Positions 47,940 through 59,238 of a DNA stretch of 64,000 nt are shown here, one piece after another. The stretch spans positions 132,551 through 196,550 of the forward strand of contig JAKSZT010040198.1 of assembly GCA_026826555.1 (NCBI GenBank), written 5' to 3'. The position numbers and the translations under genes were made by a program. This stretch comes from Tolypeutes matacus (lineage: Eukaryota > Chordata > Mammalia > Cingulata > Chlamyphoridae). A model generated the notes under the pieces. The model worked only from the letters and a program-made list of their open reading frames with translations. It did not search any database and was not told the DNA's origin. The first letter of the stretch is position 1, and each line of letters starts with the position of its first letter.

Positions 47940-48290
47940 AACAAATTGGGATTCTATATACTAACAAAGTGGTCAAGAAAAGAAGACTTAATTATAAATA
48001 CATACACACCTAATGGACCTAAAATATATGGAGCAAATGTATTCATATTTGAAGGGACAAATAAACAGTTCTTCAGTAAAAGTAAGAGACCTCAATATAC
48101 CACTTTAAATAATGGATAGAACATCTAGACAGAAGATCAATAAAGAAATAGAAGATTTGGATAATATAGAAATATAAAATATTAATAAGAGGGAGAACTG
48201 AATTTGGGGGTATATGGGAACTATCTCCTTTCTGATGACTTTCCTGTAAACCAACAAATGTTCTCATTTCAAAAAACAGCAAAATTAGTT
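47940..48290 (+). pseudogene. Old L1 scrap: endonuclease piece joined to a 3' terminus
   Basis: 47955-48180 corresponds to L1 endonuclease coding sequence (PLDRTSRQKINKE region: 'acatctagacagaagatcaa'). It jumps at about 48185 to an L1/HAL1-type 3' terminus ('gggggtatatgggaactatc', 'tttcctgtaaaccaacaaat'), so ORF2 from the RT domain onward is missing. Confidence 0.5.
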
Positions 48291-49479
48291 GCTGATAATA
48301 AATGTATTTTGAATGAAAATTAGATTTTAGAAAAACTTGTGTCCTGCAAGTATCAGTTGTAATTTTAATATGTTAATTTCCCATAGATATAAGTTGCAAA
48401 CTTATAAATTATTAAGTATTTCCAATAGTTCCTTAGAAGGCAAAGGGCCTCTGGAACCAAAAGACAAGTGAACAGATGATTTATGTAAATTCTATTAAAT
48501 TTTGTGTGCAATATTTCAAAAACCTCAAATAGTACAATTCTATACTTTTAAAAAATATATTTTGCATACCATTCCTTGAAAATAATACTATGGCTTTATT
48601 AGATTCCTGGCCATCATTTTCCCTCAGACTCATCTCTATATGGCAAATCTGCTCAGTTCTCCATTTTCTTTGATCCACCCTGAGTAACTCTTGCCATACT
48701 AGGGAATTTTTGTAGCCTGCATCAAACCAAGTATTCCTTTTGAGTTTTGCTTTGCTGGTCTAAAATACACATACAAAAAGTGAGAACATGGAGTGATTAA
48801 AGTTAGGCAAAGACCTGTTGAGGTTTTCTAAAACTCTTGCTGAGAGATCCCAGCCCTGGTGAAATCAGCAATGTACTACACCTAAGTCAAGGGTGATTTC
48901 TGCTTTCATCAATTTAACTTCTCTAATCACCAGATATTCCCTCCCACATTTCATAGTTGTGTTGATTTCTTGCAAGGGTATGAGAAGACTTCTATATTTC
49001 AGCCTTCATTTCCATGACTTTCTTTTTAGCTTCATAGTCTGTTCCTCATTTTGATATTTCCTGGCTGGGTAGCTATTAATAAGTCATCTTCAGAATAATG
49101 TTGAATGGCCAACTTTCCTCCAGCCTCTTCGTGGAGTAGTAACTCACAATCTGAAGGTACCTAACATTATTGTTATATACCATGTATGAGGATTGCTTCA
49201 AAGACATTTTGTAAGATTCAAACTCTGTGACACAACCTGTTTTACTTGCTTTCTTCATCAAATTCATTCTAAAATGCATTAAATTTTCTTTAATAACTCT
49301 TATTCAATTTTGCTTGTTTTTTATGATGTTGATGATTTTACTTCCACTTATAATGTTATTACAATCTCATATAAAATTCAATTTTACAGGAGTAGCATGA
49401 TTTAATAACATATTTAAGTATAAATAATTTTATGTGTAACCTGATATAAAATTGAAAATACATTGAATCATCAGTGATT

Positions 49480-49670
49480 AAGAAACTTTTTTGAATGGTT
49501 CTCTTTTGTTAACAAAAATTTTCTGTTAATTTTATTGCTAACAAGCACTATTATAGCTTTATCTGTTCTCAAGCATATAGACAAAGAATGCTTACCAATC
49601 AGGATTTGAAGGAAAACTACTCTCTGCAGAGTGAAATCACTAATTCCACAGGGCTCCTGAGATTCAAGAC
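49480..49670 (-). repeat. Dispersed repeat, minus-strand copy (pair with 52060-52240)
   Basis: Its minus strand reads 'ggaattagtgatttcactct...ctatatgcttgagaacag...gttagcaataaaattaacag', which lines up with 52060-52240. Translation gives similar peptides in both (GISDFTLQR here, GISNYILQR there; SNKINRK here, SNKLNKE there). The family is not recognised. Confidence 0.5.
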
Positions 49671-52059
49671 CCACATATGTTCTGCTTAAAGAATACTCAT
49701 GTTTATATAGAATCTAGAAGCACAATTGTTCCTATGATTACAGAGTTTCCCTGGGAAATTACTCCTTGATTTTATTCAGAGAAGAATGAGACAGAATCAC
49801 AAATTTTATAAATTTTTTATGACTGCTCAAAATCAATATTCCCATTACAGAAGAGAAACTTTCCTCATTTCTCAGGTATGATTGTATGCTTTAATTTGTA
49901 TGTTTCTTTAAATTGGCTAATGAAAAATTCCCTGATATAGCTGTGATATGTCTGAGGAGCATTAGTACACTTAATTGTTTTTGCTCTATATTATTAACCA
50001 ATACTCACAGAGTGTTTGAATATTTGTTATTCTAGTTTTGTTATACATGAATAATTTTGAAAGATGGTAACTGATGATATACATGTGATACATAGACTCT
50101 ATTACAAATGATAAAAATATAATGATACAAAAATTACCAAGATATTGACCTAGCACAAGCACTATGTCTTAAATATTACTTGAGATAGATGGTAAATGAT
50201 GGCTAAGAAAATTAGAGGCAACAGTGAGTTAACACAGCATTTCATGGAAATCAATTTCATAAGGAAAAATAGTCCTTGATATATCAATGGATAGGTTGAG
50301 ATATCTGGTGGGGGTGTTGTTTATGAACAAATTCTTTTTTTATTAGTAGGATATTAGGAACTAGATATGTTCTATAGAGATTCTTATTATATACTGTATT
50401 TCCTGTGTTTAACAATCGATGAGTGATAAGTATCCTGCTCATTTCTTCCACATTATAAAGCTGTGAAATTAATAATTTCTAAATATTCCTGAAGTAAATA
50501 GGAGAACGGATAAATGCATGAACTCTTCCTCCCTCTTATGCCCAAGGCTGTGCATTTAAGTATCATGATGTACTCTGAATTAGAGGATATATGCTAAGTG
50601 TGACAGAGGAAAACTTGAGAATTTATATTGGAGGAGAACAATGCAATCTAAAGAGATAGCAATGAAATGAGACTTACAATAATCAATTATAATGTTTAGT
50701 TTTCACAAAGGAAATTTAAAAATCATCTGGAATTTTGATTATGTGCAATAAATAACACTTATTTAAGTAGTAGCCACTTAATCACTGATATTGTTTTTGG
50801 TATTTAACAAAATCTCTGCTTAAAAGACATTCTTTTTCTCATATATTTGAGGATGACAGAAGAAATATGCAGAATTGAAAGAATTACTATATAAAAGCAA
50901 TTTGCCAAATTATATTGCAAAAGTGCTACAAATCATATGAATGTTATCAATGAAAGTAAAGCACTATTATTTTTATCATTATCATTTGCATATTAATACA
51001 ATGCTATCTATTGTTATATAATTTTGTAATTACAAATTTATTGTATGTATGTGAAGTATTAATAAAATACTTCTTTTCAGAATGCTTCTTTCTCCTCATT
51101 CTCTAGAATTTGTCAAATTTCCCTCTGCTAAATATACCTTCAGACTAGTCCTCCGTAGTGTATCATGATGGTTGAATAAATAGCCTTGGATATATGAGAC
51201 AGTTCAGGGATTTTTCTATACTCCTTATTACCTAAAGGGTATTTAGAAATTACATATTTCACAGTTTTAAATGTGTAAAACAACATAATGAGTAAGGTTT
51301 TTATTCCTCATCAATTGTTAAACAGTTGAAATACAATGATGTTTTAAAGAATCTAGATAGAACATAGGTGGTTCTTTATATCCAACAAATAAAAGTCAGT
51401 TTTTTCATAGTAAGATCTGCACTGGATATCTTGACCTTTCCTTTGAAATTTTAAGGACAATTTTTGTTTTTATGGAAGAATTTCTAAGAAATATCAAACA
51501 AAACATTACTGCATATAAATTTCTTAGTTATCCTCTAGAATATACTTCATGAAGTATCTAACTCATAGAGTTTTCACTAGTACACTTTCAACATAATTTT
51601 TGTATCACTATATTTTCAATATTTTGAGTTTGAACTATCAAATTCAGAGATCTTCATTTTGCATTTCAGCAATCTAGCAAACTAAAACAAGCATATTCTT
51701 CAGCATAAATTATACTATAAAATGGATATATTTATGTATGTTAATGTTCTTGAGACATATCACTCCCTTTCAGTGAATTCAATATTTCTTCTTTTAAAGA
51801 AACACATGAATTAACACATACATACATATATACCTGAGAAATGAGATGACAAGTGTATCCCCCTTGACATGGATATTTCTTTTACATTATTTAAAGAGAC
51901 TTTAGAAAATCCATGCTCCTATTTATTACTTCACTATTGAAATTCAAGGAGCTACTTCTCAGAGAGCTTCATGTACACCCTAAATCTTATGAACCAACCT
52001 AACTCTGTTTTGCATATTTGTTATTTTTCAGGAAGTACCTGGATGGATCATTTCACTGA

Positions 52060-52240
52060 CACATTTTGGGGAATTAGTAATTACATCCTCCAGAGGCCAG
52101 TTTTACCTCAACTCCTGACTGTTCAGGAATCTTTGGCTATGCATTTGAGATTATTTAAATTTGAAATAGTGTTTATTAGCAATAAACTTAATAAAGAAGT
52201 GTTTAATATAAAAAAAGAGAAATATTGGGGAAAGGTTTCT
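52060..52240 (+). repeat. Dispersed repeat, plus-strand copy (pair with 49480-49670)
   Basis: Matches the minus strand of 49480-49670 over its length at what looks like roughly 65-70% identity by eye, with little gapping. It lies in an open frame of 93 codons (51971-52252), but the other copy has a different start and end, and no domain is recognisable. It could be an old LTR, a DNA-transposon piece, or a relic coding exon duplicated in inverse orientation. Confidence 0.5.
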
Positions 52241-53344
52241 ACTTCATTGTAGACTCAGTGCATTTTCAATTTTATGTCTGATTATAACTATGATGTATTG
52301 CATTATAATATATCCAAGACATCATGCAACCCCTGATAAAATTATATTTTCTAATGTTTTATACTATTATGGCATGAGAAAATTTTTATAATATTGAAAG
52401 TCAATAATCAAAAGAAAAGGAAATAATAATTGATCATTAATATTAAATGAAACAAAAATGAATTTTAGAAGGAATTTTACAAGGAAATCAAGTAAAAGAA
52501 AAAGATGTGTGGCACAGAGTTTTCTTTTTTACTACCCACAAGATATTGAATCTCATCATTGCATAAGGGACCTATCATTATATTAGGTGACCACCATAAT
52601 GTGAGAAACTACAACTCAGAAATTTTAGGAAATTAGCCAATTTGTCTTTATTCTGGAAATCTTATTAATATCTGTCATTTGAAAAGAATCATTATATTGG
52701 GAAGCTAAAAAATCTCTGTGGATAGTTTGGAAATGAGTTCAAAATAGAATTGTTTGTAGCCCTGCAGGATATCAACATAATCAGTGAAATTCAGCATGGA
52801 AAGATTTATTACTGGAAAGGAGACAAATCTATAGACGCAGAAATCACTCAACTCAGTAAAGGACATTATGGCTTCAACAGATACAATAACCCAGAACAGT
52901 TGTTCCACTGAGCCCCAGCAAATCTTTATTTGGTTTAATTTATTTATTTTACCCAATTTATCTTTATTCTGAAAATTCATATTAACAGTTGCCAATCCAG
53001 AAAATAATCAGAACCTTGCAGAGGTTAAGAAGCTCTTGGACATCTAGGAAATAGTGGCTCAAAAAATAAGTCTCTCCACACCCCTCCAGGATGTCAGTAC
53101 AGTTAACAAATGTCAACAGTCAAATTTTGTTGAGGTGTTGAGTGAAGATAAGAATTCAAATCTATGGAAGGCTAAACTGCCTGTAACTCTATAAAGGAAA
53201 ACTGTGCCTGTACAGAGACAGGTAACCTTAGCAGTGGTTTCACAGAGGCCAAGCAGGGCTTTACCTACTTTCATCATTACTCCAAATTCTCAGTCTCTGT
53301 ATTTTATTATAGGCAAAAATAAGAACTCTAAATTATTGATTAGG

Positions 53345-53935
53345 TTAATGGAGGCAGGAATATGTCCCTGAATGTTTTACTTTGCCAGAAGCTGTGAAAA
53401 GCAATATACCAGAAATGGGTTGGCTTTTACAATAGGGTTTATTGGCTTGCAAGCTTACAATTATGAAGCTGAGAAAAATGTCCAAATCATGTTTTTCTCT
53501 GAAGACTGACTGCAGGCAATTGTGGACCCCAATGTCATGTGAAAAGGTATGTGGGAGTATCTGCTTGTCTCTGCCTTCTTCTCCAGGTGCCATTATTTTC
53601 ATTTTCTGGCTACTCCATCTGTGGCTTTCTCTGTCAATTTCTTTGTGTTCCTTTGTGGGCTCCTGTGTCTTCTCTTCCAGATTCTATGTCTTTTCTCTCT
53701 CTCTGTATCCATCCCATTTGTAAAAGACTACAGTAAGAAGATTAAGATCCACCCTGGTTTATGCCTTACTAAATTAATCTAATCAAAAGCCCTTAACTGA
53801 AGTGATCTAATCAAAAAGTCCTACCTAAAATAGCTACACACCCACAGGAATGGATTATCTCTAAGGACATGTTCTTTTCCCAGGTCCACAAAAGCCTCAA
53901 ATATAGAACTGAAAAGAGGATAATGGCAGGCAAAA
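53345..53935 (+). mobile_element. LTR-like interspersed repeat
   Basis: Contains 'taccagaaatgggttggct', 'ggtttattggcttgcaagct' and 'taattatgaagctgagaaaa'-type words that parallel the opening of the solo LTR at 37637 (ACCAGAAATCTGTT, AGAAGCTTACAATTACAAGG). It ends in 'gattaagatccaccctggtt' and 'cacaggaatggattatctct', a layout I associate with ERVL/MaLR-type LTRs. Boundaries are uncertain. Three overlapping plus-strand frames at 53442-53782 are rich in Ser, Leu and Phe because of the pyrimidine-rich middle and are not genes. Confidence 0.45.
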
Positions 53936-54384
53936 AAACATTCAAAATATAATACCTAAGGTTCATTCAAATTTGGCAAATATAAATTTAAAAATTTACA
54001 TAAATCATCAGTTTTCAATATTTTCTTACTTTCTGGGATCACTTATACTCTAAAAATTTTAATTTTATAATTTAAATATATAATTCTAAAGGACTTATAT
54101 TAATGTGGTTTATAAATATTAAAAATTACCACTTTAAAAATTATAACTGATGGATATATACACTTATTAAAATTATTAAAACTAATAAATAACTTCTATA
54201 TTAATAGAAAAACCCTTTTTTATGAAGAAATACATTATTACCCAAATTCAAAATTAAATCAGTGAGAAGAAAAATATAGTTTTCCACTTGTGAATATTTC
54301 TTTAATCCTGGTTTAGTTGGAGACAGCAGAAAGCTCATATATATTTCTACATTCATTCTGTTGAAAGATGTTGTTTTGGTTAAA
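53936..54384. other. Unassigned, very AT-rich
   Basis: No feature seen; dominated by A/T runs. Confidence 0.5.
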
Positions 54385-56455
54385 TTATGTAAGAAAATGT
54401 GGCCTCACCTATATGGATGTAACCTTTGGTAAAGTGATAAAGTTTAGTTGTGTATTGAAGGGATAGGACAGGAGGGTAGTGATATATTGGGTTGGGTGGT
54501 GCAGTGTTGACAGGTGGATAGATTGGGAAGGGTAGGTTAGAATACCCAGGATACTCAGGGGAGAGATGGGAGAGGTACAAACTGGACACAAGATATTGCA
54601 GAGCTCAAAGGCAAAATGTCCAAAAAAAATTGTTTTTTATATTTTAAAATTTTTTTCTCATTTTTTTGAATAATGCAATCCTTTAATTTTATTTTAGTTT
54701 TAGATTTTTTTTTTTAAGTTTTCATGTTTTTGTGGGAGATGGAGCACATGGGAATCCTTACATTTAAACATCATTATTATTTCATTTTCCTATTAATTGT
54801 ATTTGGCTATTGTATTGGCTTCATCTTGAAAGAAGCTTTGGATCACAGAAGGGTTACAACTGGGGTGGGAGAGGATCGTTGATGAGGGGTGTCAGGGATG
54901 GGAGGGGTGCATGGGAGGATGTTCACCTGAACATATATAAAAGGTATATAAAATTGTTCAAATGGTCATGGGGCATAGTCACAGTGGGTGGAGAACCACT
55001 CAATAAATGAGAGAATACTGAATTCCCATCCTGAGAATTCTGCCATTTTCTTCAATGGAGTAGCAACAGTCCCCCATGTGCAGGGGCAATGTCTGGCAAA
55101 GGAGGATGATCCACTGATGGGCTCTTGTTATTGATAACTAGCCTTATGAGTCTTTAATCTTGAAATTGAAACTTAGCCTATTGTTATGGTGTGCCCAAGT
55201 GTTGCCTCCTGAGAGCCTCCTTGTTGCTCAAATGTGGGCTCTCTCTAAGCCAAACTCAGCATATGAATGCATTACATTCCTCCCAGCATGGGACATGACT
55301 CCTGGGGATGGGCCTCCCTGGCAACCAGGGATTACTAACAAGTGCCAACAGGCAATAAAACTGGAAAAAGACCTCAAATAAAAGGAGGAAAAGGTAAAGA
55401 TAAATGAGTTCATATGGCTAAGAGACTTCAAAATAAGTCGGGGGGTCATCCCTGAGGTAACACTTATGCACATCTCAATAGGACCTCATAGGCTTCCAAT
55501 GTGGATATCACCCCAAACAGAGGGGCTCCTGAGGGTTCTGGAGACACCCTGGTCCTATATCAAGGTGGATAGTCCCAGAGTTTCATGCCATATCAGTGAG
55601 CCTTACTTTGGAATCCTTGCTCCTGAGAGTGACAGAGCTGGACACAAATATGTCTTCTCTGCACATGGTGCATCTGTCCCTTCTATTCAAACCTATATGT
55701 GGTGCTGGAGTTTGTAGGTGTACTTCCAGAGCCTGGAGTCTTTGGGCTGCCCCTGTGCCAACTGGGCTCAGAATCTCAGTGGAGCTGCAACTCCTACACT
55801 ACAGCTCAATGGACTCACACTGGACACCTGGTGGGGAAATGATGATGGACACCGGCCATTCCAGGGAATGGAGAGAGTCTGCAACTGCAGGCAGGATAAT
55901 CCCATCCAGGTTATCCATGAGCTATAAGCCCCTCTTACTTGGAGGTGAAGTGGACATCACTGTCTCAGACTTCTCAGGATTGGGAGAAGAGCTATGGACT
56001 AGAGTGGACTTAGTGGTATTCTGTTATAGACATATTGTGATTCATGCAATGGAAGTAATTACAACATTAATGTGGAGCCAGTGGCCACCGGACACTTTGG
56101 GGGCAGGGAGAGGGAAAAGCAATTGTAATACAGGGGTGTTTTGGAGACTTGGGAATTATCCTGAGTGACATTGCAGTGACAGATATAGGCCATTTTATAT
56201 CATCATATAACATGCAGAACTGTGTGGGAGAGTTGTGTGGTCTACAATGTGAATTATGGTCCATGCTTAGTGGCAATACCCCAAGATGTGTATATTTATT
56301 GCAGGTGATGTGCCACTCTAATGAAGAATATTTATGTGGGAGGTTGGGAATCCCTACAATTTTTGTGTAACATTTATGTAATCTAAGTTTCTTTTAAAAA
56401 GTTAAAAAAATATTAAAAATTAAAAATTAAAAAAATTAAAAAAGATATATTGTTA
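54385..56455 (+). mobile_element. 5'-truncated L1: proximal scrap plus full distal 3'UTR
   Basis: 54385-54595 follows the beginning of the L1-B 3'UTR (15180-15370). It then jumps at about 54600 ('tgcagagctcaaaggcaaaa') to the inner joint matching L1-B 16150, so about 0.8 kb of the proximal part is deleted. The distal part (about 54780-56395) is complete, ends 'cctacaatttttgtgtaaca' ... 'atctaagtttctttt', and is followed by an (A)nT-rich tail to 56455. Several long minus- and plus-strand frames within it (for example 55596-56168, 190 codons) recur in the other 3'UTR copies only in broken form. Confidence 0.85.
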
Positions 56456-57139
56456 GAAAATAAAACTAATAATTGATACATATCTTCAGATCATCATTAA
56501 TAGTGTTTTTAATACTCTAGTTACAATAAAATGAAACAATAAATTATTTCCTGAAAATAGTGGGGATTTTAATTCTGAAACAATATCAATGCAATTTTCA
56601 TATTCAGTTACCTTTAAATTAATTCCCTTTAGCACTTTGACTTTTTTTTTACACGAGTGATTTTATAACTTCATGTATTAGTCATCTGGAAAATGTTATT
56701 TCATTGAGTGACGCTGATATTCCAAATATCACATATTTCATTAAACAATACCAAAATAAATCACATTTATTAATATCACCAAGAATTCTATCATATAGCT
56801 CTTTAAATTTTGAGAAGCTGTCAAGTTTTGTTGGAAGACATAAATTTTTTAAAATTCTACTTTTAATGTGAAACCTAATTTTTATCATTAGCAATGAAAA
56901 TTTTTGTCAATTGTTTTATTTTTATTCATTTTCCCTATGTGTAGTTTATCTGTCCATCATCCCTATACTGCTACTTCATTCCTGATGTTGCTATTTGTAT
57001 TCATCATCTTTTATTCTTTATAGACTAGGTAGGGAGAAATAAATTTGATTGACTTTTTCCTAGAAACAATTTGGCTTTAATTATTTTTGCTTTCTTTCTC
57101 TTAAAAATAGATTAATTTTTATTTTTATTTTTTAGTAAT
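56456..57139. other. Unassigned AT-rich sequence
   Basis: No gene or repeat recognised between the A-rich tail of the L1 and the next old antisense L1. Confidence 0.5.
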
Positions 57140-57830
57140 AATAAACTTTATTTTAGAGAATTTTTAGTTTATATAAAGATTACCCTGAAAGTACAAGGAA
57201 TTCCCATAAAACCCCACAGACATTCACACAGTGTCCGCTATCATTATCATCATACATTAGTGTGATATATTTGTTACAATTGATGAACCAATATTGAAGC
57301 ATTGCTACTAACCAAACTCTATAGTTTACATTATGGTTTAGACTTTGTGCTGTACAGTTCTTTTTCATACATCATTAATGTCTAATCTTTTCTTCATTAC
57401 TCTTGTGTTTTTAATTACTGGAGTGTCATTTTACAGTTCTTTTTCTGGTTTTCTAGATTAGAAAATGTAGGCCATTTGTCTTTAGTCCCTTCTCTTTTTC
57501 TAGGATAAGCACTTACAATTTTGATATTCAATGTCTGGTTTTTATATACCAATTTCTTTGTCTGTTGTATTTTCATTATCAATCAAATTAAAAATAATTT
57601 GAAATTTTACTTATTACTTTTGGATCACAGATTGTTTAAATGTATGATGTGCAATTTCCAAGATGTTTGTTGTTAATCTAATTAATTCCCTTGTGGCCAG
57701 AGACAGACTATATAAAGTCCTGTATATTCACATGGACTTGTTTAATGGCTCAGTATGCCATCCATGTTGATATATTTTCAAAGGGAATGCTAATTTAACT
57801 CATAAGTATATGCAACTACACAACACAGGA
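57140..57830 (-). pseudogene. Old antisense L1 remnant
   Basis: 57160-57380 reads as a decayed antisense L1 3' terminus ('aaggaattcccataaaaccc', 'gtgtgatatatttgttacaa'). 57480-57760 reads as antisense ORF2 endonuclease sequence ('aattcccttgtggccagaga', the region encoding the DNNGMK/FSDHSG block). The intervening ORF2 is missing, so the element is internally deleted or two pieces lie side by side. Confidence 0.55.
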
Positions 57831-58281
57831 TTTTTTTTTAATTAACATGCTAGGCAACACCAAATGATTTTGAGGATTTTGTTCAACCAAATCTCTTATC
57901 CATTTCAGTTGTAATATTTGGTGACAAATGTTACAATATTCTGTAAAACATTTCAGAAGTTTCTTACTAAATTAAAGTTTCCTATCCTATGAACCATCGA
58001 GTCCAGATATAATGATGTGCCCAAGAGAACAGAATGCATGAAATAGGAAATTGGTACAAGTTGTAAACCCACAGCTTCTCTAATAAAGAAAAAAAAAGTA
58101 TGTAAAAGAATATTCATAGCAGCTTTATTCAATATAACTCAAAATGGTATTGGTGATGTGAAATAAAGGAAAAGGAGTAAATAATTATGAAATATTTATA
58201 AAATATAATATTAAATAAAAAAGAAAAAAAATTGATATACCTAAAAATGTGAAGGAATTCCAAAAAACTTCATTTGAGTTT

Positions 58282-59238
58282 AAAAAGAGCCTTAAACAGG
58301 TAATTGAATATAGTCTTGCCATGAGACCCAGAAATACCATACTAGGTATATATTCAGAAGAATTCAGAGCAGTGACATGAGTAGACATCTGCGCATTGAA
58401 GTTCAAAGCGGTGTTATTCATGATAGCCAAAATACAACCCAGGTGTCCATCAACTTATGAAAAGATAAAAAAATTTGTGGGGTTATATACATGATGGAAT
58501 ATTATGCAGGAGTAAGAAGAAATGAGGTCATGAAGCATATGACAACATGGATGAACCTGGAGGACAATATGTTGAGTGAAGCAAGCTAAATAGAAAAGTA
58601 CAAATAATGTATGATTGCAGTATAATGAACTAAATATATATGTAAACTCATGGAATTAATAGTTAGAATACAGGTCACCAGAAAATAGAATGAGGTTAGA
58701 GAATGGAAAGCTGATGGTTAATCTGTGCAGAAGTGGTAAAAATGTTGTTTGTAAATCTTTGGAAGCGAAATGAAATGTTGAAAGCACATCACGTTGTTTG
58801 CGACTAGCAAAGCTACTATATGGATATGACGGTTGTCAGGGAAAATTTAAAGACATTTTATATTACTAGAAAGAAAGCTTAGAAATGTAACTTAGGACTG
58901 TATAACATAGTGAAACCTTATGTAAAATATGAGTATGGGTGATATTGCTTATTTATGACTTTCCTACAAAATATAAATACTGATATACTAGAGAGATGGA
59001 AACAGAATAGCAGCTATGTATGGCAGGGAAAGCATAGAGTGATTGAAAAGTGATGAGTTTTGTTTTTTTAGTATTGTTGTTATTGTTGCTGGAACAATGA
59101 CGATGCCCCAAGAATGAATGAAGTGATGAATATACAACTACGTGATTGTACCAAATACCTCTGATTGTACACTTTGGATGGATTTATGCTTTATTAATAT
59201 GTATCAATAAAATTGATTTGTTAAAAAAGAGCCTTAAA
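58282..59238 (+). mobile_element. 5'-truncated old L1 (927 bp) with perfect 15-bp target duplication
   Basis: The insert (58297-59223) covers the L1 ORF2 C-terminus ('ttgccatgagacccagaaat', 'ggtgtccatcaacttatgaa', 'aatggaatattatgcagg'-type block at 58490) and a 3'UTR ending 'tcaataaaattgatttgtta', with AATAAA just before the end. AAAAAGAGCCTTAAA occurs at 58282-58296 and again at 59224-59238, an exact 15-base duplication of the target. The 3'UTR is unlike that of L1-A to L1-D, so this is a different, older subfamily. Confidence 0.88.

Larger units (their letters stand above)
48291..53340. other. Mostly unassigned 5-kb AT-rich stretch with one inverted pair of related segments
   Basis: No conserved reading frame, RNA gene or young retroelement seen. 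Two segments of about 190 bp (49480-49670 minus, 52060-52240 plus) resemble each other and are entered separately. The part 52690-53280 is slightly richer in G+C and may be an old repeat. The remainder looks single-copy. Confidence 0.5.

Noticed and set aside
51971..52252. Host gene exon, because an acceptor-like 'tttttcag' precedes an open frame
   Set aside because: The related minus-strand copy at 49480-49670 lacks the same boundaries, and no donor site or neighbouring exon can be identified. Reported instead as a repeat pair worth checking.
53442..53782. Three overlapping plus-strand frames with signal-peptide-like hydrophobic runs
   Set aside because: They sit in a pyrimidine-rich part of an LTR-like repeat. 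Open frames in all three phases at once point to composition, not coding.
55596..56168. 190-codon open frame, the longest in its region
   Set aside because: It lies in the L1 3'UTR. The corresponding stretches in the copies at 17100-17700, 27700-28300 and 43500-44040 are broken in different places, so there is no sign of coding constraint.
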